From: Aureococcus anophagefferens
Taxonomy: Eukaryota; Sar; Pelagophyceae; Pelagomonadales; Pelagomonadaceae
Direction: 5' to 3'
Length of the DNA: 23,790 nucleotides
Assembly: GCF_000186865.1 (NCBI RefSeq)
Contig: NW_008705577.1
Span: forward strand, 95,263-119,052
Position 1 is the first letter of the stretch; the number at the start of each line of letters is the position of its first letter. This document shows, one piece after another, positions 1 through 6,779 of this stretch. The position numbers were made by a program, and so were the translations under genes. Under the pieces are notes generated by a model. It was given only the letters and a program-made list of their open reading frames with translations, was not told where the DNA came from and did no database searches.

Positions 1-2583
1 GGGGCGCCGGCGGCGCAGCCGCCGATCGCCGCCGCGCGGCCCCCAGGGCTCTCGGCGGAGACGCGGGCGCGGATCGCCGCCGCGCGGCCGCCGATCGCCG
101 ACGCGCGGCCGCCGGGGCTCTCGGCGGAGGCGCGCGCGCGCATCGCCGCCGCGCGGCCGCCAGGGCTCTCGGCGGAGGCGCGGGCGCGGATCGCCGCCGC
201 GCGGCCGCCGATCGCCGCCGCGCGGCCGCCGGGGCTCGCGCCGTCGCCGCCCGGCCTCGCGCCCGCGGCGCCGCCCGGCATGGCGCCGCCGCCGCCGGGC
301 CTCGCCGCCGCGCCGCCGCCGTCGCCGCCGCCGCTGGAGCCGGCGCCGCCGCCGTTGCTGCCCGCGGCCGTCGCCGCCGCGCCGCCCGCGCCGGAGCCGG
401 CGCCGCCGTCGTCGCCGGCCGCGGCGCCGTCGCTGCCGCCCGCGGCGGCCTGGCTCGCCAAGTTCGCCGACGCGCGGACCGCGCGGCCCGCGCTCTTCGA
501 TTTTGCGGAGGGGCTCGCGGCCCTGTTCTCCGCGGCGATCCAGGACTCCTTCCCCGACGGCCGCGTCGAGGTCTACGGCAGCTGCGCGTCGGGCCTCGCG
601 AACCCGGAGTCGGACGTGGATCTGGTCGCCTACGGCCACCCGGGCCTCGCGCGCGGCGAGGCCGCCGCCGTGCGGGCCATGCGCGCGGCGCTGCTGAACG
701 CGCGCCACCTCTGGGAGCGCGAGCTGCAGCTCGACGAGTTCGAGGTCATCGCCGACGCGCGCGTCCCGCTCCTGAAGCTCAAGGCCCACGTCGGCGGCCG
801 GCGCGTGGCCGTGGACCTGACCATCGGGCAGCCCGTGCCCGTGCGGAACTCGCGGTGGCTCAAGGCCTACGCGGCGGCCGGCGGCAAGGCGTCGCGGGGG
901 CTGCTGATCCTGGTCAAGGCCTGGGCGAAGGCGCGGGGCGTCGCGACGGTCTACCAGAAGCACACGCCGAGCCCCTTCGCGCACTGCCTGCTGGTCGTGA
1001 CGTACCTGCAGATCGCGGGCGTCTGTCCCAACCTGCAGCCGAAGCACCGCTACCCGGACGTCGTCGACGGCATCGACTGCTTCTTCGAGGACCCGAAGAA
1101 GATCGCGGGCAACCGCGCGGAGCGGCGGAAGAAGGAGCTCGAGGACGCGGGCGGCGACGCGAAACTGCCCGCGCTGCTCGCGGGCTACTTCGAGTGGCTG
1201 AAGGATTTGAAAGTCAAGAACGTCGTCGTGTCGCCGCGGCTGGGGTGGACGCCGCCGAAGCTCGAGCACTGGCGCGACTGCGACCTGGTGCGGCAGGCGA
1301 ACCTCAAGTGGCGCCTGAGCATCGAGGACCCCTTCGAGCACGCGGCGTCGCCGCGGCCCCACGACCTCGGCGACGTGCTGACGCAACCGGCCCTGGGCCT
1401 CCTGATGAAGGAGGCGAACCGCGCCGCGCGGCTCGCGGCGGACGGCACGCCCCGGGCCTACGAGGAGCTCTTCGAGACGGAGACGGCCTACGCCGCGCGG
1501 CGGCACGCCGAGGCGCTGGCGAAGAAGAAGGGCAAGGGCGCCAAGAAGTCCGAGCGCGAGGAGATGGAGGCGTTCATCCTCGCGGAGCGGCAGGCCGCGG
1601 CCGTCTCCGAGCAGCAGCGCGGCGCGCTCGAGCGGCTCGAGCTCGAGGCCGCGGAGCAGCGGCGCGCGGCCGCGGCCGCGCAGGCCGAGCGCGACGCCGC
1701 CGCGGCCGCCGCGCGGCGCGAGCTCCTCTTCGCGGAGCGCGCCGCGGCGGCCGCGCGGGACCGGGAGGCCGCGCAGGAGCTCGAGGACCGCGCGCGGCGC
1801 CACGAGGAGGCCGCGGCCCGCGACCGCGCGGCCGCCGCGGAGCTCGCGGCGCGGAACGGCGCCGCGGAGATGCTCGCGGGCCTCGCGCGGACGGCGCCCC
1901 GGGCCCGCGCGCCGGGCGTTGGCGCGCCGCCGGGCGTCGCCGCGCCGCCGGGCGTCGCCGCGCCGCGGACCGCGAGCCCGCTCGCCGCCCCGGGCCTCGC
2001 GGCGCCGGGCCGGGCGCCGAGCCCCGGCTTCGCGGCGCCGGGCCGGGCGCCGAGCCCCGGCCTCGCCCCCGGCCTCGCCGCGCCGGGCCTCGCGCCGCCG
2101 CCGGGCGTCGCGCCGCGGCCCGCGCAACCCGCGGCGCCCGACGTCGGCGGCGCGATCCTCCGCAAGTACTCGTCGCGCGCGCGCGCCGAGGCCGAGGGCC
2201 TGGGCATCACGTTCGCCAAGGGCGACTTCAACACGCCCGGCGGCGGCGACCGCGAGGGCCTGCGCCGCGACGACAAGGCGGCCAAGGCCAGCGTCATCCC
2301 GCACAAGGAGCGCGTCGCGCGGCCCGCGAAGAAGAAGGGCAAGGGCGCCAAGAAGTCCGAGCACGAGGAGATGGAGGCGTTCATCCTCGCGGAGCGGCAG
2401 GCCGAGGACCGGCTCGCGGCCCAGGCGCGCCGGGACCCGCCCGCGGAGCAGGCGCGCCTCGTGGACCTCGGCGGCCTGAGCCTCGGCCCGGCGCCCCGCG
2501 CGCGGCGCTCGCAGTCCGCGGACGACGACGACCGCGCGGCGCAGCTCGCCGCCCAGATGGTGGGCGGGCTCTTCGACGAGTAA
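1..2583 (+). CDS. Cid1-like terminal nucleotidyltransferase (non-canonical poly(A)/poly(U) polymerase), 5' partial
   Basis: The frame is open from base 1 to a TAA at 2581-2583 (860 codons in the window), so the true start lies upstream; the ATG at 280 falls inside Pro/Ala repeats and is not a convincing start. The catalytic core is clear. The nucleotidyltransferase motif Gly-Ser at 577-582 is followed by Asp-x-Asp at 613-621, and the third metal-binding Asp is at 814-816 (VDLTIG). A PAP/OAS1-like helical region follows (KAWAKARGV, then SPFAHCLLVVTYLQ), and then the PAP-associated signature IEDPFE at 1321-1338 with HDLGDVL just after. Proteins of this family add A or U to RNA 3' ends; which nucleotide cannot be told from sequence. 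After the core come a charged Ala/Glu/Arg-rich coiled-coil-like stretch, Pro-Gly-Ala repeats and a Lys-rich block present twice. I am sure of the family but not of the RNA target. Confidence 0.85.
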   Translation, partial: GAPAAQPPIAAARPPGLSAETRARIAAARPPIADARPPGLSAEARARIAAARPPGLSAEARARIAAARPPIAAARPPGLAPSPPGLAPAAPPGMAPPPPGLAAAPPPSPPPLEPAPPPLLPAAVAAAPPAPEPAPPSSPAAAPSLPPAAAWLAKFADARTARPALFDFAEGLAALFSAAIQDSFPDGRVEVYGSCASGLANPESDVDLVAYGHPGLARGEAAAVRAMRAALLNARHLWERELQLDEFEVIADARVPLLKLKAHVGGRRVAVDLTIGQPVPVRNSRWLKAYAAAGGKASRGLLILVKAWAKARGVATVYQKHTPSPFAHCLLVVTYLQIAGVCPNLQPKHRYPDVVDGIDCFFEDPKKIAGNRAERRKKELEDAGGDAKLPALLAGYFEWLKDLKVKNVVVSPRLGWTPPKLEHWRDCDLVRQANLKWRLSIEDPFEHAASPRPHDLGDVLTQPALGLLMKEANRAARLAADGTPRAYEELFETETAYAARRHAEALAKKKGKGAKKSEREEMEAFILAERQAAAVSEQQRGALERLELEAAEQRRAAAAAQAERDAAAAAARRELLFAERAAAAARDREAAQELEDRARRHEEAAARDRAAAAELAARNGAAEMLAGLARTAPRARAPGVGAPPGVAAPPGVAAPRTASPLAAPGLAAPGRAPSPGFAAPGRAPSPGLAPGLAAPGLAPPPGVAPRPAQPAAPDVGGAILRKYSSRARAEAEGLGITFAKGDFNTPGGGDREGLRRDDKAAKASVIPHKERVARPAKKKGKGAKKSEHEEMEAFILAERQAEDRLAAQARRDPPAEQARLVDLGGLSLGPAPRARRSQSADDDDRAAQLAAQMVGGLFDE
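16..222 (+). repeat. Coding minisatellite of 48-bp and 21-bp units at the N-terminal side of the nucleotidyltransferase
   Basis: Three 48-bp units encoding RPPGLSAEARARIAAA (one with Thr for Ala) lie at 37-84, 106-153 and 154-201. Three 21-bp units encoding (R/Q)PPIA(A/D)A lie at 16-36, 85-105 and 202-222. The order is 7-16-7-16-16-7 residues, followed by a degenerate RPPGLA start at 223. All units keep the reading frame. The array may continue left of the window. Confidence 0.85.
1519..1596 (+). repeat. 78-bp in-frame direct repeat, copy 1
   Basis: This block encodes 26 residues beginning AKKKGKGAKKSE and ending FILAERQA. It recurs at 2326-2403 with one base difference (Arg to His) when the two are compared base by base. 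The flanks on both sides are unrelated. Confidence 0.9.
1924..1959 (+). repeat. 18-bp tandem repeat, two identical copies (APPGVA)
   Basis: The two copies are 1924-1941 and 1942-1959. They are in frame in the Pro/Gly/Ala-rich linker of the nucleotidyltransferase. Confidence 0.8.
1996..2061 (+). repeat. 33-bp tandem repeat, two copies
   Basis: The units 1996-2028 and 2029-2061 differ only at the first base (C versus T) and encode 11-residue GRAPSPG-containing repeats. They are in frame in the same Pro/Gly/Ala linker. Confidence 0.85.
2326..2403 (+). repeat. 78-bp in-frame direct repeat, copy 2
   Basis: This is the second copy of the block at 1519-1596, 807 bp (269 codons) downstream, with 77 of 78 bases identical. 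The one difference changes Arg to His in the KKSE(R/H)EEMEAF segment. Confidence 0.9.
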
Positions 2584-2605
2584 CAGGCTGTTATATGGAC
2601 GAGGC
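2584..2605. other. 22-bp gap between convergent genes
   Basis: The stop codons of the nucleotidyltransferase (TAA, 2581-2583) and the hydrolase (TGA on the minus strand, 2606-2608) are 22 bp apart. The first stop begins a 13-bp inverted repeat, TAACAG-G-CTGTTA, at 2581-2593. The 3' UTRs of both genes must run into the opposite gene. Confidence 0.85.
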
Positions 2606-4066
2606 TCAGGCCGCCCGTCGCCGCGCGAGCGCCGCGCGGTCCGCGGCGTCGAGCGCGGCGACGTCGAGGAAGTCGAGCGCGTTCTCCTGGAGCCAACTCG
2701 GCGGGCCGCAGGGCGCCGCCGCGTCGCACCAGCCCAGGTGGCCGCCGTGGGCCGTGACGGCCGCGACGACGTTCGGGTTCGCGGCCAGCGCGTCGAAGTC
2801 GAAGACGCCGCGCTTCGTCGTGAACCGCGCGATGGGGTCGTCCGCGGCGTTGACCACGAGCAGGGGCTTCGCCACGGCCGCGACGCGCTGGTCCGCGGAC
2901 GCGTCGGCGTAGTAGGCGTCGACGGTCTCGAAGCCGAAGCAGGGCGCCGTGATGGCCTCGTCGACGTCGCGGATCGTCGACGCCGCCGCCGCGCGGTCGA
3001 CGTCCGCGACGAACGTGCCGCCGCCCCAGGCGGGCACGGCCGTGGGCCGGCCCGCGTCGTCGAGGAAGAGGTCCCGGGCGCCGCGCACCTTCTCCGCGAG
3101 CGAGCCGCCGATGGACCGGTCGTAGACGTTCCTGTGGAACGGTTTCTCCAAATTCGCGGACGACGTCGGCATGTCGAGGGGCGCCGCGAGGCAGCAGGCG
3201 GCGTCGAGGCCGGCGGCGTCGCCCTGCTCCGCCAGGGCGTTGGCCACGATGGTGCCGCTGTTGGACCAGCCGATGGCGCAGAGCCGCGACGGTCCGTAGG
3301 TCTCCCGGATGCGGTCGACGGCCGCGCGCACGTCGTCCGTGGACCCGCGCCGCGCGGAGAAGAAGCGCGGCGACGTCACGGGCGACTCGGCGCAGGACCG
3401 CATGTTGAGCACGGCGACGCGCCAGCCCCGCGCGTGCGCCGCGGCCGCCTGCCCGCGCACGTACGTGTCCTGCGAACCGCCGCCGAGGCCGCTCAGGAGC
3501 ACGAGGAACGGCGCGCCGTCAGAGGTGGTGGCGGAATTTTTGACGAAGGTCGCGCCGGAGGGATTGCGGCTCACGTCGTCTTCGTCCGCTCCCACAACGA
3601 CGTCGAGCGCGAGCGTGCCGCCGTCGGGCGTGTCGATGAACTCGCGCGCGTACGTCACGCGCGCCGTGAAGCGGCACTTGGCGGCGAAGATCGTGTGCGC
3701 GTGGCCGTTGCGCAGCGCCGGCGGGCTCTCGTGCCAGCGGCTCCAGTCGTTGAGGCCCGGCAGCGCGCCGAGGTAGCGCTCGGCTGCGAGGTCCCCACAG
3801 TACACTCCCGCTTCCTGCTTGTCAAAGTCCTTTGCGGTGCCGCGCGTCTTAAAGAACGTGGTCGCGCGCGGTGGTCTCAGTGTGACCGAGGAGGTGCATC
3901 GGCGAACGAGGAGGAGTATGATTGAATGGCGCATCGAGCCGGATTGAGCGCGCATGCTCGATGAGCTGGCCCGCGGGAGGCTGAGATTGAAGAGATAGTG
4001 AAGTGGCAACGTTTTGCCCTCGGTTGCTTTACCACCCTTAAGCTGCCCCGTTCCGGTGCCGATCAT
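2606..4066 (-). CDS. Alpha/beta hydrolase of the ABHD1/ABHD3/YheT (EMB8-like) family
   Basis: The open frame is 486 codons. Family hallmarks are RNGHAHTIFAA ahead of the fold, the oxyanion-loop segment LSGLGGGSQDTYV, the arginine segment VLNMRSCAESP, the nucleophile elbow GWSNSG with Ser268, the acid Asp409/Asp410 in AADDPIA, and His443 in HGGHLGW (numbered from the first Met). Relatives act as esterases or phospholipases on membrane lipids; the substrate here is unknown. The start is uncertain. Met1 (4066), Met38 (codon 3953-3955) and Met45 (3932-3934) are all in frame. A start at Met38 or Met45 would give a short Arg/Ser-rich, hydrophobic N-terminus (RHSIILLLVRR) that could be an organelle presequence. 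The elbow has Ser where the usual G-x-S-x-G has its last Gly. The gene is convergent with its left neighbour and divergent from its right one. Confidence 0.85.
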   Translation of the reverse strand: MIGTGTGQLKGGKATEGKTLPLHYLFNLSLPRASSSSMRAQSGSMRHSIILLLVRRCTSSVTLRPPRATTFFKTRGTAKDFDKQEAGVYCGDLAAERYLGALPGLNDWSRWHESPPALRNGHAHTIFAAKCRFTARVTYAREFIDTPDGGTLALDVVVGADEDDVSRNPSGATFVKNSATTSDGAPFLVLLSGLGGGSQDTYVRGQAAAAHARGWRVAVLNMRSCAESPVTSPRFFSARRGSTDDVRAAVDRIRETYGPSRLCAIGWSNSGTIVANALAEQGDAAGLDAACCLAAPLDMPTSSANLEKPFHRNVYDRSIGGSLAEKVRGARDLFLDDAGRPTAVPAWGGGTFVADVDRAAAASTIRDVDEAITAPCFGFETVDAYYADASADQRVAAVAKPLLVVNAADDPIARFTTKRGVFDFDALAANPNVVAAVTAHGGHLGWCDAAAPCGPPSWLQENALDFLDVAALDAADRAALARRRAA

Positions 4067-4198
4067 TCTCGTCGATTCGCGCCGTCAGGTGCGCCTCGCC
4101 GCCCCGCTGGCCCGCCGCAGGGTCGCGCGGGGCCGCGCGCGCGCGGGGGCGGCAGCCCCGGTCGCGCGAGGCAGCCCTCCGCAGGTCTTACACCCACC
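4067..4198. promoter_or_regulatory. Putative shared promoter between divergent genes
   Basis: This gap separates the first possible hydrolase ATG (minus strand, 4066) from the ATG of the small basic protein (plus strand, 4199). If the hydrolase starts at Met38 the gap grows to 243 bp and takes in the less GC-rich stretch around 3960-4060. No TATA box is visible, so the promoter call rests on gene orientation only. Confidence 0.4.
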
Positions 4199-4660
4199 AT
4201 GTCCTGCGAAAACGACGACGCCCCGCGGGACAGCGCGCTGTCGCTGGCCGAGGCCTTCGACCTCATGTACGACGATGGCGAGGACGTCGCGGCGGAGTTC
4301 GCGACGCCGGCGGAGGAGGCGGCGCCGCCCCTGGACACGCGCGCCGTCGCGGCGGCGCTCGAAGACCAGCTCGGCAAGATCAAGGCCAAGCGCGCGGCCG
4401 CCGGGTCCCCCGCGCCGCCGGCCGTCGTGACGCCGACGACGCGCAAGAAGACGCTGCGCGCGCGCGGCGACGCCGCGCCGCCGGCGAAGAAGCGCGCGGC
4501 GGCGACGAAGCGCCGCGGCGCCGCGGCGGGCGGCCGCGCGAAGCGCCGCCGCGTCACGGCCGCGTCGCCGCGCGAGACGCGCGGGAGCTTCTCGTCCGAG
4601 GAGGAGGACGTCGCGAAGAGCATGCTCGAGCTGGAAGGGGCGCGCTACTGCTTCCTCTAG
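4199..4660 (+). CDS. Small basic protein, probably nuclear; function unknown
   Basis: A 153-residue frame from ATG 4199-4201, in a good CACCATG context, to TAG. I do not recognise a family. The first 45 residues are acidic (DDAPRD, YDDGEDVAAEF). Residues 50-65 could form a short helix. Residues 83-119 are strongly basic, with KKRAAATKRR and RAKRRRV resembling a bipartite nuclear localisation signal. The tail has an acidic SSEEEDVAKSMLELEG segment. This acid-base-acid layout suggests a chromatin or nucleolar protein, but that is inference. The frame stays open upstream to 3998, but the extension overlaps the hydrolase start and is Pro/Gly/Arg-rich, so I prefer 4199. GC-biased third positions support real coding. 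Confidence 0.6.
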   Translation: MSCENDDAPRDSALSLAEAFDLMYDDGEDVAAEFATPAEEAAPPLDTRAVAAALEDQLGKIKAKRAAAGSPAPPAVVTPTTRKKTLRARGDAAPPAKKRAAATKRRGAAAGGRAKRRRVTAASPRETRGSFSSEEEDVAKSMLELEGARYCFL

Positions 4661-5298
4661 AGCGCGGCGCGGCCGCCGCGGCGCTCCGAGTCGAACGCGC
4701 GCGCCGCTCGATGAGCGCGCAGCGCCGCGCCCCTCGCGCGAACCCAGACCCCCTAAGCCCGCGAGGGGCGCTCATCCCCATGGCTGCCGACGACCGAGCG
4801 GGGCGGCCGTAAGGCCGCCGTCGGCGCGCCGGCGCACAAGGACGAAAACAAAATCTGAAAACGAATAACCCAGGGCGATACTTCCCTTCAAGTAAGCATC
4901 TTGTTGACTTATAAGCACGACTTCCGACCCGAACCGGCAACCCCACACCCTTAAAATGTCGCCTTCGATACGATTAGCGCGCAATTCCGACGTTGCGGCA
5001 TGGCGGGGGGTATAATTCCACAATTTTGCCTCGATTTCAGTGGTCGCACGCGCGGGTCGACGGAGGACCTCTATGACATACTACGGCCGGCGGCCAGCAA
5101 TAATAAATAACTACTTCTATGGGCGCGCCCAGCCCTATGGTTGTTTTCGTCCTTGCCGGCGCAGCGCAAAGGCAACTCAAACTTTGTCCGCGTGTCCTGG
5201 TTGCTTCCGCCCTCGATCGCTTGAAGGAGCAGTCGAGCTCGTCTGATATCGTCGACGACGCGGACTGCGAGCGCAGCTCCCCCCAAAACACGTTAACC
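4661..5298. other. Intergenic region with hairpin and AT-richer promoter stretch
   Basis: The first 140 bp are GC-rich and hold an inverted repeat (listed separately). From about 4840 to 5120 the sequence becomes clearly AT-richer. It contains TATAATT at 5011-5017, a pyrimidine-rich stretch ending in TTTCAG at 5040 that resembles a 3' splice site, and AATAATAAATAA near 5100. A promoter or 5' UTR with an intron for the plastid protein gene is plausible. I see no convincing gene here. Confidence 0.5.
4727..4771. repeat. 12-bp perfect inverted repeat downstream of the small basic protein gene
   Basis: GCGCCCCTCGCG (4727-4738) pairs with CGCGAGGGGCGC (4760-4771) across a 21-nt loop. The right arm continues TCATC (4772-4776), matching GATGA at 4710-4714 if a short bulge on the left arm is allowed. 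It lies 66 bp past the stop codon. Confidence 0.7.
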
Positions 5299-6222
5299 AT
5301 GGCCAGGTGTATGGCGCTCCTCGCGACCCTGCCCGTCGTGGCGGGCTTCGCCGTGCGGAGCGGGATGTCGGCGCCGGCGCGATCGCTCCGGTCGCTGCGG
5401 CGGTCGACGACGGTGGCGACGGCGACGATGGGTCTCAAGGACCAGATCGGGAACATCTTCGTGCCGCCGCCGCCGCCGCCGCCGGCCACGGTCGTCGAGG
5501 GCGCGGCGCACTTCCGCATGCTCGGCGTGCCGCCGAGCGCGGAGTACGACGAGGTGCAGGCGGCCGTCGCGCACCTCAAGGCCAAGTACGCGGGCGACAC
5601 GAAGAAGCTGCTGAAGATCGACGTGGCCAAGGACAAGATCTCGGAGCTGCGCCTGCGCCAGCGCGTGTCCGGCTCCTTCGGGGTCACGGCGGAGGTCGCG
5701 GCGCGCGACCGCGAGCTCGAGAACTACGACAGCCAGGCGCTGAACCGCGCGATGACCAAGGCGACGCCCAAGTTCGTCAAGAAGATCCCCTACATGTACA
5801 AGCCCTTCTGGAAGATCGGCGACCTCAAGAACTCCAAGGACCGCGAGCTCGGCATGGCGCACGTGAAGATGTCGGGCCTCTACTGGCTCGGCTTCGCGTT
5901 CGGCGCGCTCTTCTTCCCCGGCGGCATCAACTACCTCAAGTTCGGCGCGCCCCTCATCTTCGTGTCCCACCTCGCCCAGCGCGGCCAGCCGCCCGTGAAC
6001 CGCAAGGCCAACGGCATGGTCGCCGAGGTCCGCGACCCCATCTACCACGACTACGTCTGGGGCGCCCTCTTCCTCGTCGCCCACTCCATCGTCGGGCTCT
6101 GCCTCGCGAACCTCGTCGTGCCCTACATGGACTTCCTCCGCCCGAAGCAGACGCGCTTCCTCATCGTCACGGGCTTCATGGCGCTCGCGGACACGATCTG
6201 GCAGCCCCACATCGAGAAGTGA
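5299..6222 (+). CDS. Plastid-targeted CPP1/DUF3353-like protein with J-like domain and membrane segments
   Basis: 307 residues from ATG 5299 in an AACCATGG context. Residues 1-16 form a hydrophobic signal peptide ending VVAG. Phe17 opens a Ser/Arg/Ala-rich transit-peptide-like stretch (FAVRSGMSAPARSLRSLRR), the bipartite pattern of secondary plastids. A Pro run (residues 56-62) precedes the J-like region at about 71-125 (FRMLGVPPSAEYDEVQAAV), which lacks the HPD motif of true DnaJ proteins. About four hydrophobic helices follow (roughly 191-208, 213-226, 252-276, 287-302). The order matches CPP1/CDF1 proteins (DUF3353), which in plants hold and stabilise protochlorophyllide oxidoreductase at plastid membranes. 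That role is known for the family and only inferred here. The frame is open upstream to 5119, but the signal peptide fixes the start. Confidence 0.82.
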   Translation: MARCMALLATLPVVAGFAVRSGMSAPARSLRSLRRSTTVATATMGLKDQIGNIFVPPPPPPPATVVEGAAHFRMLGVPPSAEYDEVQAAVAHLKAKYAGDTKKLLKIDVAKDKISELRLRQRVSGSFGVTAEVAARDRELENYDSQALNRAMTKATPKFVKKIPYMYKPFWKIGDLKNSKDRELGMAHVKMSGLYWLGFAFGALFFPGGINYLKFGAPLIFVSHLAQRGQPPVNRKANGMVAEVRDPIYHDYVWGALFLVAHSIVGLCLANLVVPYMDFLRPKQTRFLIVTGFMALADTIWQPHIEK

Positions 6223-6779
6223 GCCGGTCGCCGGCGGTGTTTCCCGCCGCGCCCCCCCCTCGCTTCCCCGCTCCCGCCTCCTCTAAGTGTCCGACTCACG
6301 TCCGAGGCTGCGGTGTGCGCGCGCGCGCGGCGCTCGCGGCAGCCACCGCGGCGGACATCGTCCGTCCCTGAATTCAAGTCTGAATTCAGGCTCCTAGATT
6401 GCTCCTAGGTTTACTACTTATACTAGGCTCTACAGAGCTCGTACTAGAAGTACAAGTTAGGGAATCGCAGGGAATCGCCAGCCTCGAGCTGAGTCGAGTT
6501 AAGTATCCATAAAACGGAGATACATCCAAAACAGAAGGGCAGCCCTCGAGCGCTGAGCTCGGCGGCGTCGAACGGTGGCCGCGCTCGGCCGACGGTCCGC
6601 GGTGTGCGGCAGCTCGGCCGGCGTCTGAGACCGGCGCGTCGTTTCCGGACCGGGCCGCCGCCGCTGGTGGCTCGCTTCCGCGCGGCGTCCCGTCTCCGGG
6701 CGAGGGCGGCGTCGTCGGGGTCCGCTCCGCGAGAGGCCGGCGGTCGCTCTTCGCGGGGTCCGCTGCGCGGGACGGAAGC
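6223..6779. other. Intergenic region with AT-rich island and short duplications
   Basis: A pyrimidine-rich stretch after the plastid gene (6240-6300) could be 3' UTR. An AT-rich island at about 6365-6540 contains three adjacent two-copy short repeats. A GC-rich stretch (6540-6779), probably promoter and 5' UTR of the CNB-RGS gene, follows. No gene is supported. Confidence 0.5.
6368..6478. repeat. Cluster of three short direct duplications in an AT-rich island
   Basis: CTGAATTCA occurs at 6368-6376 and 6380-6388. GCTCCTAG occurs at 6390-6397 and 6401-6408. AGGGAATCGC is tandem at 6459-6468 and 6469-6478. The periods are 12, 11 and 10 bp. Confidence 0.75.

Noticed and set aside
1..230. Regularly spaced repeats as a CRISPR array
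   Set aside because: The repeats are in-frame codons of a protein, the spacers are themselves repeats, and the genome is eukaryotic.
855..2912. Long plus-strand open frame of 685 codons overlapping the nucleotidyltransferase
   Set aside because: It is Arg/Ala/Gly/Pro-rich with no domain; the overlapping frame has a full catalytic motif set. It is a shadow of GC-rich coding sequence.
3998..4198. N-terminal extension of the small basic protein
   Set aside because: The extra residues are Pro/Gly/Arg-rich, overlap the divergent hydrolase start, and the ATG at 4199 has a better context.
5119..5298. Upstream start for the plastid protein
   Set aside because: It would bury the signal peptide 60 residues inside the protein, and the sequence there has AT-richer, non-coding-like composition.
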